Assembly (NCBI GenBank): GCA_037389465.1
Contig: JAZARR010000267.1
Coordinates: forward strand, 62,001 to 126,000
DNA from: Baylisascaris procyonis
Taxonomy: Eukaryota > Nematoda > Chromadorea > Rhabditida > Ascarididae
Direction: 5' to 3'
DNA: 64,000 bases
Shown: positions 23,017 through 31,383 of the stretch, in pieces
How the letters are laid out: every line of letters begins with the position of its first letter
Numbering within the stretch: the stretch's first letter is position 1
Made by a program: the position numbers and the translations under genes
The notes under the pieces: generated by a model
The model's input: the letters and a program-made list of their open reading frames with translations, nothing else
Database searches by the model: none
What the model was told of the DNA's origin: nothing

Positions 23017-23065
23017 CTGGCGCCGCTGAATAGCAAAAGACGGTCAGCCGTCTCAGCGGCGCCAG
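23017..23065 (+). repeat. Nested perfect hairpin in LTR 2
   Basis: CTGGCGCCGCTGA (23017-23029) pairs perfectly with 23053-23065, and AGACGG (23038-23043) with CCGTCT (23048-23053), giving a long GC-rich stem near the LTR start. The same structure recurs in the 3' LTR at 30838-30886. Confidence 0.8.
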
Positions 23066-23272
23066 CTAAGATGGACAGCCGATGCATCAGCACCGGAAAC
23101 GGAACGATGCTAAAAGGAATCATGGCCCACAAAAAGAGGCGTGAGACCGTATCGGAAAGGGCCAACGTAATGGAAGGCGGAGTTGCGCAAAGGGATATAA
23201 GCAGCCCAAGCTCAACTCCGCCATTGGCTTGCTAGCCATCGGCCACTTAGTGGCCTTCACGCTTCGCCCGCA

Positions 23273-23388
23273 CTGCCTTCAACAGTACGTCGTCTCCAAC
23301 AGTGCCTTCAACAGTACGTCGTCTCCAACAGTGCCTTCAACAGTACGTCGTCTCCAACAGTGCCTTCAACAGTACGTCGTCTCCAACA
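23273..23388 (+). repeat. Four tandem 29-bp repeats in LTR 2
   Basis: Four contiguous near-perfect copies of a 29-bp unit (core CTTCAACAGTACGTCGTCTC) are followed by a degraded partial copy to about 23408. The same array is in the 3' LTR at 31094-31209. Such arrays can hold repeated regulatory sites; that role is inference. Confidence 0.9.
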
Positions 23389-23557
23389 TCACCTTCAACG
23401 GAACGTCGCCTTCGGTCGTCAACAGCAGTGCTCCGTTCTCGTGCGCCTGCCATCGTCTTGTTTTCGTTCTATACTGATTCCGCATCAGCGTGATCTACTA
23501 CTGAACGTGAGTATTTTGCAACCCTTGCAAACATAATTTTTTCACTCGTACAGTACA

Positions 23558-23571
23558 TGGGGGCTCAAGCC
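23558..23571 (+). promoter_or_regulatory. Candidate primer-binding site, element 2
   Basis: TGGGGGCTCAAGCC begins directly after the LTR with the required TGG. It differs from the element 1 site, so the two elements probably use different tRNA primers. Confidence 0.6.
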
Positions 23572-23592
23572 AAAGCGTAACCGTGAGCACCA

Positions 23593-25836
23593 ATGGCATC
23601 CACTGCATACCAAGCGTCTCTAAAAGTGAAAGCTAACCTATTAAAGGCTGCTACCAGCAGCATACATTTTCCCGACTTGCGTCAGCTCGCCGCCGAACCT
23701 GACCCACAAGCGGCATTCCGGACAGCCATTTTGCAAGTGGAGGCGGCAATTCGAAAACTCGAACGCCATATTTCCGATATTGAGGCTGACCATAGCGCAT
23801 GGCACGAATATATAAAGCAGCTACGCACCGCCGCGGAAAGAACCAACGAAGCTTCTATTTATCAGGCTCTCGTGGAAGCACCAGGTAATTTTCTGATCGT
23901 ATTGGGTGATGCCCGAAACGTGCTTGATGACCTTATTACCGCCAAGCAAAATCTTGAGCTGCACATAACCCGACCAATCTCGCCAAGTGGTAGCGTCCCT
24001 ACGGGAAACAGCACGCCTGTGCACCAACCGCAGCAGACTACGCCTATGAACACGATCCAGTTGCCTAGAATGCAAATTCCGAAGTTCGATGGACAGTACC
24101 GCAAATGGCCACAATTCTGGGCCACGTTTCTTCACACAGTTGACTCCCAACCACTCGCAGAAATCCAGAAGCTTTCCTATCTGCTGTCTTTCCTCGAAGG
24201 CAAAGCGCTAGAGGCAGTAGGGGGATTCACGGTAGCCCCGGAAAATTATGAAGCCGTCAAAACAACGCTCCAACAACGATTCGGGAGATCAGAAGTGCTA
24301 TTGAAGTCATTGTACGCGGAGTTACAAGACACAGCACCCCCCGCAAAGGACCTCGAAGAATGCGTTGCGACCGTCGAGCGCATTCTACAGCAACTGGAGC
24401 AAATGGGAGAAAATATCGACAATGCGCAAACCGAGCTTTGCATTGAAAAACGGCTACCGCGTTGGGCGCTATTGGAAGTTGAAAAAGCGAAAGAGGCCGA
24501 TGCAGCCTGGAGCGTTCAAAAACTGAGGAGCAAACTTCAAGCAATTGTCCGCATTCGGGAGAACATGCGAAGCGCGATCACAGAGAGGGCGCCACAGGAG
24601 GACCGCCAAGCCCAAAGACACGACGGAAGGCGAGGACGAAGAAATTCGGGAGGTGGAAAACGCGAAGAATGTTTGAGCCATACGTCAGCGTTACCCGCAG
24701 TAGCGAAGCGGCAAATCGAAAGCAGGAAAGCACGCGAATCTAACCGAACGGTATGTGCATTCTGCAATGAAGCACATTGGGCCGATGCTTGCCCACATTA
24801 TGTCACTTTGAAGGAGCGGTTTGACCGCACCAGGCAATTACGCCTTTGCTTTAAGTGCCTCAGAGAAGGACACAATCAAAACGATTGTACGCGAAATGTC
24901 TCCTGCTACCATTGCAAGCGCAAGGGACATCCAACGGCATTATGCAAAACGTGGCATCGATCGCAGCAGCAGAAAGAAGAGACTCCTCGCGGAGAGACCC
25001 AAGCTCAGACGGTTCGCACAGCGACAGCTATCGCGACACCAGACCAGCAAACGCAAGACGGAACGGTGTTACTCCTATCCACCATTGTCGACGTGAAGGC
25101 GGATGCGCCACATGCGAAGATGCTCAAGGTGCCTGTGCTATTCGATACAGGGAGCGAACGCTCGTTTATCACGGAAGAAATGGTCCAGAAACTGGGCATA
25201 AGGACGGAGCACAAGCAACCGTTGGTTGTCGACGGATTCGGCGGAACGCAAACTATGCGCTGCACGTCTGCGCGCGTCAAACTCAAGATGAAGCGCACTG
25301 ATGGACGATCGTTCACCATGTACGCGAACTCAGTACCAAAATTGGTAAGCGAAATTGCAGTCGCCAAGCTAACGGGGAAAATACTACAGCAGATCAGTTC
25401 GGCAAGGAGCGTCAGTCTACCGACAGTCATGGTCAAGCCCCAGATCCTCGTGGGAGCGGACTATTTCCATGAAATCTTCAGAGAGAGCTCCTCAACAAAG
25501 CTGCCTTCAGGATTCCATTTAATACGCACCTGTCTAGGCGACATGGTCAGCGGAAAAGGACGTAGCAAGCGGTATTGCGGCCTTTCAAAGACCCCAACAA
25601 AGCCTTCGAACCGTTATTGCTGTAATGTTGCTAACGTAAAGGACGAGTTGGAAAAATTCTGGTCACTGGAACTGGTAGGAGTCCAGGACCCCCTCTACAA
25701 ACGGACGACGAGCCCGCCACGAAACAATTCAACGAAAGCATTACCTTCAAGAACGGGCGATACTACTGCAGCTGGCCCTGGAAGCGTAATGGAAATAAGC
25801 TCGGCAGCAACTTCGGCCTTTGTTTGGGTCGCCTAA
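23593..25836 (+). CDS. gag: Gag plus aspartic protease, element 2
   Basis: The first ATG after the primer site opens one long frame. Residues ~1-330 are Gag (DUF1759 type, with FDGQYRKWPQFWATF). Three zinc knuckles follow (CAFCNEAHWADAC, CFKCLREGHNQNDC, CYHCKRKGHPTALC), then the protease with the intact triad in VLFDTGSERSFITEE. Unlike element 1, Gag and protease are uninterrupted. The homologous frame moves near 25700-25706, so the last ~43 residues, including the stop, are out of register and Pol continues in the next frame. Confidence 0.9.
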   Translation: MASTAYQASLKVKANLLKAATSSIHFPDLRQLAAEPDPQAAFRTAILQVEAAIRKLERHISDIEADHSAWHEYIKQLRTAAERTNEASIYQALVEAPGNFLIVLGDARNVLDDLITAKQNLELHITRPISPSGSVPTGNSTPVHQPQQTTPMNTIQLPRMQIPKFDGQYRKWPQFWATFLHTVDSQPLAEIQKLSYLLSFLEGKALEAVGGFTVAPENYEAVKTTLQQRFGRSEVLLKSLYAELQDTAPPAKDLEECVATVERILQQLEQMGENIDNAQTELCIEKRLPRWALLEVEKAKEADAAWSVQKLRSKLQAIVRIRENMRSAITERAPQEDRQAQRHDGRRGRRNSGGGKREECLSHTSALPAVAKRQIESRKARESNRTVCAFCNEAHWADACPHYVTLKERFDRTRQLRLCFKCLREGHNQNDCTRNVSCYHCKRKGHPTALCKTWHRSQQQKEETPRGETQAQTVRTATAIATPDQQTQDGTVLLLSTIVDVKADAPHAKMLKVPVLFDTGSERSFITEEMVQKLGIRTEHKQPLVVDGFGGTQTMRCTSARVKLKMKRTDGRSFTMYANSVPKLVSEIAVAKLTGKILQQISSARSVSLPTVMVKPQILVGADYFHEIFRESSSTKLPSGFHLIRTCLGDMVSGKGRSKRYCGLSKTPTKPSNRYCCNVANVKDELEKFWSLELVGVQDPLYKRTTSPPRNNSTKALPSRTGDTTAAGPGSVMEISSAATSAFVWVA

Positions 25837-26099
25837 AGACGTCACTTAAACGGCTCCAAAAGGATCCCGACCTGCTCAAGGCATATGAAAAGACATTCGA
25901 CGAGCAGCTGAAGATGGGCGTAATCGAAGAGGTCACAAATGCAAAGCCAGAAGGCCCACTGTACTACATGCCACACCAGGCGGTCGTTCGGCCAGACAAG
26001 GCTACGACGAAATTCAGGATCGTATACGACGCGTCCTCGAAAGCAGGGAAAGACGAACGCTCGTTGAACGATATGCTGCTCAGAGGGCCACTTCTCTAG
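25704..26099 (+). CDS. pol: Pol linker and RT N-terminal part, element 2
   Basis: This frame continues from the protease region with FKNGRYYCSWPWK and the conserved block FGLCLGRLKTSLKRL, then the RT fingers block FRIVYDAS. It stops at a TAG (26097-26099) created by a one-base frame change within about 26090-26098, immediately before the block with the first catalytic Asp. Confidence 0.85.
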   Translation, partial: DDEPATKQFNESITFKNGRYYCSWPWKRNGNKLGSNFGLCLGRLKTSLKRLQKDPDLLKAYEKTFDEQLKMGVIEEVTNAKPEGPLYYMPHQAVVRPDKATTKFRIVYDASSKAGKDERSLNDMLLRGPLL

Positions 26100-27367
26100 C
26101 AAATCTGTGCGGAATTTTACTTCGGGCCCGACTAGCTCCGATACTCATAACCGCGGACGTCGAGAAAGCATTCTTACAGTTAGGTCTGCATGACGACCAA
26201 CGAGATGCGGTACGATTCATCTGGGTGAAGGACGTAACCGCGCCAGTCGATTCGTCAAATCTAAGGGTGTTCAGATTTACTCGCGTACCCTTTGGTGTAA
26301 TCTCCTCACCATTCCTGCTGAACGCCACAATCCGACACCACCTAAAACGGAAAACGACCGAGTTGAGAGAGGAGATACAAGACAACATTTACGTGGACAA
26401 TGTATTCCTGACCGCACAGCAGGTGTCCACGGCAATCATGAAGAGCCAAGAGGCAAAGAGCATCTTTGAAGAAGCTCATATGAATCTTCGAGAGTTTCGA
26501 AGCAACAGTTTAGAAGTCCTTTCTGCATTGAACGAGGACTCAGAACAAGCGCAGCACAAGGCTACGTTACTGGGAGTCACATGGGACCTCCGGAACGACA
26601 AGATGATCTTCAACACTAAGAAGTGCAACAAAAGCCCAGCAACCAAACGACAATTCCTTTCATATACGGCAGAGTTCTACGACCCCCTGGGGCTACTCAC
26701 GCCGGCCACGCTTCCGTTGAAACTATTTCTTCAACAGTTGTGGAAGAAGGAATACGACTGGGATCAACCCTTCGACAACGCTGACCGTCAAGATGCTGAG
26801 ACACTACTGCAGCGTTTTCAAGGGCAATCACTCAAGCTGGGCCGGAAACTCACAGCGGAATTAGACGAAGAATGCGCCGAAATTCACGTCTTCGTGGACG
26901 CCTCTAAAGATGCGTACGCCGCCGTGGCGTATTTACGCTCATACAGCGAAAATCGTTATGTAAGTTCACTATTGATGTCCAAGAGCAGAGTGGCTCCAGT
27001 ACGCGGCATTACGATTCCGCGACTCGAACTGATGGCAGCCCTAATCGGCAGCAGGCTGCTCCGTTTCATACAGGAACAGCTGAAGCACACCGGACCGACG
27101 TTTCTCTGGAGCGATTCGGAGGCAACCCTGCACTGGATCGCGACAGCTACCACCGTGGACCGCTTTGTCGACAATCGAGTTGCCGAAATTCGCAGAAGCC
27201 CGGCACAGTTTCGCTACGTCGAAAGTGCCAACAATCCTGCGGACCTAGCGTCCCGTGGTCTCACCATCGCAGAACTTGAGCGATGCATTCAATGGTGGCA
27301 GGGACCCTCATTTCTGCAACAAGGAAGCGAGTATTGGCCTGCATGGACGTTCCACGCAACCCAGTGA
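26096..27367 (+). CDS. pol: RT palm, thumb and RNase H, element 2
   Basis: The frame opens with the first RT aspartate in LITADVEKAFLQLGL, then VPFGVISSPFLL and the catalytic block NIYVDNVFLTA (YVDN, as in element 1). RNase H residues lie in HVFVDASKDAYAA, PRLELMAAL, FLWSDSEATLHWI and NPADLASRGL. Its final residues run past a one-base frame change near 27350-27365, after which the integrase frame takes over. Confidence 0.88.
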   Translation, partial: LANLCGILLRARLAPILITADVEKAFLQLGLHDDQRDAVRFIWVKDVTAPVDSSNLRVFRFTRVPFGVISSPFLLNATIRHHLKRKTTELREEIQDNIYVDNVFLTAQQVSTAIMKSQEAKSIFEEAHMNLREFRSNSLEVLSALNEDSEQAQHKATLLGVTWDLRNDKMIFNTKKCNKSPATKRQFLSYTAEFYDPLGLLTPATLPLKLFLQQLWKKEYDWDQPFDNADRQDAETLLQRFQGQSLKLGRKLTAELDEECAEIHVFVDASKDAYAAVAYLRSYSENRYVSSLLMSKSRVAPVRGITIPRLELMAALIGSRLLRFIQEQLKHTGPTFLWSDSEATLHWIATATTVDRFVDNRVAEIRRSPAQFRYVESANNPADLASRGLTIAELERCIQWWQGPSFLQQGSEYWPAWTFHATQ

Positions 27368-30300
27368 CGCTGGTGACTATCTCAAAACCGCTACTGCCGG
27401 CCGGCATTATTGAATGCGAAAGGTTCAGCTGCTTCAACAAACTTAGACGAACAACAATACAAGTGCTTCGAGCCATCAAGCGCATGCTGAGAAGCACCCA
27501 AGTCCACCTACAACGGCAGTTCTGGGAAGTGGTAAGACTGGAGGGACCCACCACAGCGAGCGAACTGGAGTGGGCAGAGGTTATCCTCATCTCACAGGAG
27601 CAAACTAAGGCAGACGAGGAAGTCGAGCGGAACACCGGCAACGTCGACCTTTATCAGGACGAACGAGGAGTCTTGAGATGCATAGGAAGGCTGCAGCATG
27701 CAGCACTACCGGAAGAGACGATTCACCCAGTCTTCCTCCCGAAGTCATCGGCCCTCACTAAACTCATTATTCTAGCCCGACACAAGGAATCGGGGCATAC
27801 TGGAGTGTCACAGACGTTGGCCAGCGTCAGAGAACGCTACTGGGTTCCACAGGGTCGAGCGACGGTCAAGCGCGTACTTCGACGACACTGCATGACGTGC
27901 CGCAAATGGAATGCACAGCCCTTCAAACTTCCGGCCTTCCCTCCATTACCAGAAGAGAGGACACGTGCAGCGCGAGCCTTCCAGAACGTTGGCCTGGACT
28001 ACATGGGACCTATAACAGTACGCGACTCTGGAGGCCTTTGCAAACGATGGATAGCCCTCTTCACCTGCCTGGCCACTCGAGCCATCCACTTGGAAACCGC
28101 AAACAACCTGTCCGCAGAACAGTTCCTACACGTCTTGAGACGGTTTATTGCCAGGAACGGTTACCCTACCAGTGTGATACTGGACAACGCGCCTCAATTC
28201 CAGTTGGTCAAACAGGTCATGCATAATGCCGTTGCCACATCTATTACATGGCGATTCATTACGCCCTTCGCACCCTGGCAAGGAGGAGTATATGAACGGC
28301 TGGTAGGCCTAACTAAAACAGCTTTCCGCAAAGCAGTCGGCAGAAGGCTGTTGACCGAGGAAGAATTCACAACGATAGCGATTGAATGTGAAGCTATAGT
28401 GAATAGCCGACCACTCACCTACGTAGACTCAGCCATTGGAGAGATACTAAGGCCAATTGACTTCCTCCGACCGCGGGCAATTATAGCAGAACGAGAACCA
28501 AGCTCCGACAGCGACAAAGACCCAGACTACACAGAAGGCAATCGCGGAAAGCTGCTGAGGCTCTGGAAGGCAACAGTCGGTAGCTTAGACCGTTTCTGGA
28601 AGCTCTGGACGCAAGAATATTTGTTGAGCCTCCGAGAAAGGTACCGCAGGGAACATCAACAGTCCTGCCGAGTTACGTGCCGTGCACCACGAGAACATGA
28701 AGTCGTCATTGTCGCCGAAGATGGTCTGCCCAGAGCGGAATGGAAGCTAGGCAAAGTTGAAAAGGTGCACAAGGACAGCAGCGGGAAAACGAAGACGGTA
28801 GACGTCAGAATGCCAAATGGTCATGTGCTAAAGAGACCAGTGAACATGCTCTACCCCCTCGAAGTGTCTGAGGAAGAAAAGGAAACGCAAATAGCGTCAC
28901 ACAGGGAACAATTCGTGAAACACCCTGCAGACGGAAACCTGCAGGAAGAGGAAACTGAGGAAGCGGTGGAGAATCGAAACGAGCGTAAAACTCCCAGAAG
29001 ATTGTACTCACACACGTTGTCCACAGTAATGGTCGTACTACTCGCAACCTTCGTATTGGCAAGCAGCGCGCCAGCGAAACCACTATTTCACATATGCGTC
29101 AAACGCGGCCACGGCCTGTATATGAAGATGCCCGACAAATTAAACTGTACGGACGTCCGCGAGGAAACACACGGCTACCCGCAAACCGTGGAAGTGTTGA
29201 ACAGGGCGTTCATTTCGGCGAATGCAACTTTCTGCACGCAAATAACGCGCACCGTCTGCACCAATTGCTTCTTTCGATGGAGTATGGCTGTCACCCGCGA
29301 TGAGACAACAGTCCAAAACGTCACTCCATCGCAATGTTGGGAGATGCGACAAACGCTGGAGCTCAGTGGCATACGTCTCGAAGCAATTGACGAAAACCGA
29401 TGGGCATCCAGACAGCCAACTGAGTATAGCTACGGTTGGATCGGAACACGATGCCATGCAACCACAAATTACCGTATGGAACAGGGAGTAATCAAGTTCT
29501 ACGATGGCTTAAGTCGTTCATTGGGATGCGACAAGACTCTGGGAAAATGCGTCACAGCCTCGGAGACGATACTGTGGGACCCGAGCGAAGTGGCCGATCA
29601 ATGTCCTTATCGAACGCTGGGAAAGGTGACCGCTCAAGTATCAAACCGATTCGTCACAATTCCTTCAATGCAAGCCGTATTCGTCAGAACCAGAGAGACG
29701 CAGAACGGTACAAGCGTCGACACAATATGCAAATTTCGGAGAGCCGAGATGATGAAAAACGGAATCATTATAGAATTCAGTCCCGAAGGACAGCTCTCTC
29801 GAGAAGAACGAAATCGTGTGCTCAGCGGGAGGACGCTGTTTGTCGAACAACTACCAGAAGAAATCAATAAGAAAAGCGACCTCTCCGTGAACGCTAAATT
29901 ACAGTTCCTGTGGAACAGCCTCAATGAACGAGAACAAGGAGTGACTCGGGAAATTCGGCACAGAATTTGCGAGCAACACAACCGCCTCCTTTGGCTCATC
30001 GAAGCTCTGAGCAGAACTGACCCAACTACGGCAGCGCGAATGCTCCTCAAACGGACGGATGTCACTGCACAGAATATAGGGGACCTTCTGAAAGTATTCC
30101 CATGTAAGAAACTGGAGATATCCAAGGTCTTCATAGACCACAAAGTCGGCGGCAAGTGCTACCGAGATCTCCCGGTAAGCTACAAGGACAGGATCTTGTT
30201 CGTCCAGCCAAGATCACAGGAACTCAAGACCGCAGCGGAAGAAATCGCCTGTAGCGAGATCAGAATGAAACAGGACAAAAGAATTGCGGAGGAATGGGCA

Positions 30301-31056
30301 CGTCAAACAGACGAAGAGGAGCCAATTTTCGACGCGCCACCGCTCACGGACATATCTGAGGAAAGGCTTCAGTCCATGCTAAACATGTTCGAGAGGGGGC
30401 ACCAAGCATGGGAACAACCCCCAAAGGAAAGAGAAAAGTCGATGGCCGACTCCATACGAGACGAAGTGGAGGAAATTATCGAGGCTGCCAGCGAAACAAT
30501 CGACAAATCCACTGTCGCTATCGCGAAGGAGCTCGAGGCCATCGCCTCGCAATGGCGGTGGATCATAGTTGCGGCGATCGCGGTGGGATTAGGAGTCGCA
30601 GGCGCCGCGGCGGCATACTTCGGGCGACAGTACGTCCTCTACCTGACGGGATGCTGCCGTGTAAGAAGTCGACCGAAGAAAAGAAGAGCGACCGGGGCAG
30701 CACACGAAGAGACAGAAACTCCCGCGAGGATGCAGAGGTTTGAACCGATCTGGGTGCCTCTTGCAAACTTCCAAGGCGGCGGGAGTGTCGCGAATAGCGA
30801 GTGCATGCATGAAGGCTCATGCCGTCATGGCGACTCGCTGGCGCCGCTGAATAGCAAAAGACGGTCAGCCGTCTCAGCGGCGCCAGCTAAGATGGACAGC
30901 CGATGCATCAGCACCGGAAACGGAACGATGCTAAAAGGAATCATGGCCCACAAAAAGAGGCGTGAGACCGTATCGGAAAGGGCCAACGTAATGGAAGGCG
31001 GAGTTGCGCAAAGGGATATAAGCAGCCCAAGCTCAACTCCGCCATTGGCTTGCTAG
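27283..31056 (+). CDS. pol: Integrase, DUF5641 and env-like glycoprotein in one frame, element 2
   Basis: The first ~25 codons are out of register. The integrase zinc-binding region is HKESGHTG followed by CMTCRKW. The DDE core is VGLDYMGP, VILDNAPQF and GGVYERLVG. DUF5641 ends near LYPLEV, about residue 525. With no stop between, the frame continues into a membrane-protein-like region and ends inside the 3' LTR. Whether a polyprotein, a spliced env mRNA or internal initiation makes the last part cannot be seen here. Confidence 0.88.
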   Translation: MHSMVAGTLISATRKRVLACMDVPRNPVTLVTISKPLLPAGIIECERFSCFNKLRRTTIQVLRAIKRMLRSTQVHLQRQFWEVVRLEGPTTASELEWAEVILISQEQTKADEEVERNTGNVDLYQDERGVLRCIGRLQHAALPEETIHPVFLPKSSALTKLIILARHKESGHTGVSQTLASVRERYWVPQGRATVKRVLRRHCMTCRKWNAQPFKLPAFPPLPEERTRAARAFQNVGLDYMGPITVRDSGGLCKRWIALFTCLATRAIHLETANNLSAEQFLHVLRRFIARNGYPTSVILDNAPQFQLVKQVMHNAVATSITWRFITPFAPWQGGVYERLVGLTKTAFRKAVGRRLLTEEEFTTIAIECEAIVNSRPLTYVDSAIGEILRPIDFLRPRAIIAEREPSSDSDKDPDYTEGNRGKLLRLWKATVGSLDRFWKLWTQEYLLSLRERYRREHQQSCRVTCRAPREHEVVIVAEDGLPRAEWKLGKVEKVHKDSSGKTKTVDVRMPNGHVLKRPVNMLYPLEVSEEEKETQIASHREQFVKHPADGNLQEEETEEAVENRNERKTPRRLYSHTLSTVMVVLLATFVLASSAPAKPLFHICVKRGHGLYMKMPDKLNCTDVREETHGYPQTVEVLNRAFISANATFCTQITRTVCTNCFFRWSMAVTRDETTVQNVTPSQCWEMRQTLELSGIRLEAIDENRWASRQPTEYSYGWIGTRCHATTNYRMEQGVIKFYDGLSRSLGCDKTLGKCVTASETILWDPSEVADQCPYRTLGKVTAQVSNRFVTIPSMQAVFVRTRETQNGTSVDTICKFRRAEMMKNGIIIEFSPEGQLSREERNRVLSGRTLFVEQLPEEINKKSDLSVNAKLQFLWNSLNEREQGVTREIRHRICEQHNRLLWLIEALSRTDPTTAARMLLKRTDVTAQNIGDLLKVFPCKKLEISKVFIDHKVGGKCYRDLPVSYKDRILFVQPRSQELKTAAEEIACSEIRMKQDKRIAEEWARQTDEEEPIFDAPPLTDISEERLQSMLNMFERGHQAWEQPPKEREKSMADSIRDEVEEIIEAASETIDKSTVAIAKELEAIASQWRWIIVAAIAVGLGVAGAAAAYFGRQYVLYLTGCCRVRSRPKKRRATGAAHEETETPARMQRFEPIWVPLANFQGGGSVANSECMHEGSCRHGDSLAPLNSKRRSAVSAAPAKMDSRCISTGNGTMLKGIMAHKKRRETVSERANVMEGGVAQRDISSPSSTPPLAC
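29022..30785 (+). other. Env-like glycoprotein region of element 2
   Basis: A hydrophobic signal-like stretch (VMVVLLATFVLASS, about residue 582 of the frame) is followed by a Cys-rich ectodomain of ~490 residues with several N-glycosylation motifs (NAT, NVT, NGT). A long membrane span follows (WIIVAAIAVGLGVAGAAAAY, about residue 1092), then a short basic tail with CC. This is the layout of a type I fusion glycoprotein. Nematode BEL elements are known to have gained env genes from unrelated viruses. I cannot assign this one to a fusogen class by eye. The extreme C-terminus runs into the LTR. Confidence 0.75.
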
Positions 31057-31378
31057 CCATCGGCCACTTAGTGGCCTTCACGCTTCGCCCGCACTGCCTT
31101 CAACAGTACGTCGTCTCCAACAGTGCCTTCAACAGTACGTCGTCTCCAACAGTGCCTTCAACAGTACGTCGTCTCCAACAGTGCCTTCAACAGTACGTCG
31201 TCTCCAACATCACCTTCAACGGAACGTCGCCTTCGGTCGTCAACAGCAGTGCTCCGTTCTCGTGCGCCTGCCATCGTCTTGTTTTCGTTCTATACTGATT
31301 CCGCATCAGCGTGATCTACTACTGAACGTGAGTATTTTGCAACCCTTGCAAACATAATTTTTTCACTCGTTCAGTACA
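30786..31378 (+). repeat. 3' LTR of element 2
   Basis: This is the partner of 22965-23557. It is preceded by a purine-rich GGCGGCGGGAG, a candidate plus-strand primer tract. Confidence 0.95.
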
Positions 31379-31383
31379 GATGT
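31379..31383. repeat. Target-site duplication, right copy (GATGT)
   Basis: This is identical to 22960-22964 and abuts the 3' LTR end. Confidence 0.93.

Larger units (their letters stand above)
22965..23557 (+). repeat. 5' LTR of element 2
   Basis: It matches 30786-31378 with one visible difference, at 23550 (A here, T at 31371). TATAA at 23196-23200 is a candidate TATA box. A 29-bp unit is repeated in tandem, and a large perfect hairpin sits near the start. Confidence 0.95.
22965..31378 (+). mobile_element. BEL/Pao retrotransposon with env-like gene, element 2
   Basis: This 8414-bp element is GC-richer than the flanking DNA. It has 593-bp LTRs (TGTCGC...AGTACA) with one difference seen, a 5-bp target duplication and a primer site touching the LTR. 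Gag-protease, RT, RNase H, integrase and DUF5641 follow in BEL/Pao order. The integrase frame then runs on into a membrane glycoprotein-like segment, as in the env-bearing nematode BEL elements (the Cer and Tas groups are known examples). Near-identical LTRs point to very recent insertion, yet Pol has three frame changes. Confidence 0.95.

Noticed and set aside
22945..23235. ORF spanning the element 2 LTR start
   Set aside because: It begins in flanking DNA and runs into the LTR. Its twin at the 3' end is just the tail of the integrase-env frame reading into the LTR.
23273..23388. CRISPR-like array
   Set aside because: Repeats are directly tandem without spacers and lie in an LTR of a eukaryotic element.
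23228..23493. Repetitive ORFs in LTR 2
   Set aside because: They are translations of the 29-bp tandem array.
25700..25710. Programmed frameshift between protease and RT in element 2
   Set aside because: No slippery heptamer is visible there and two further breaks occur downstream, so ordinary indels are more likely.
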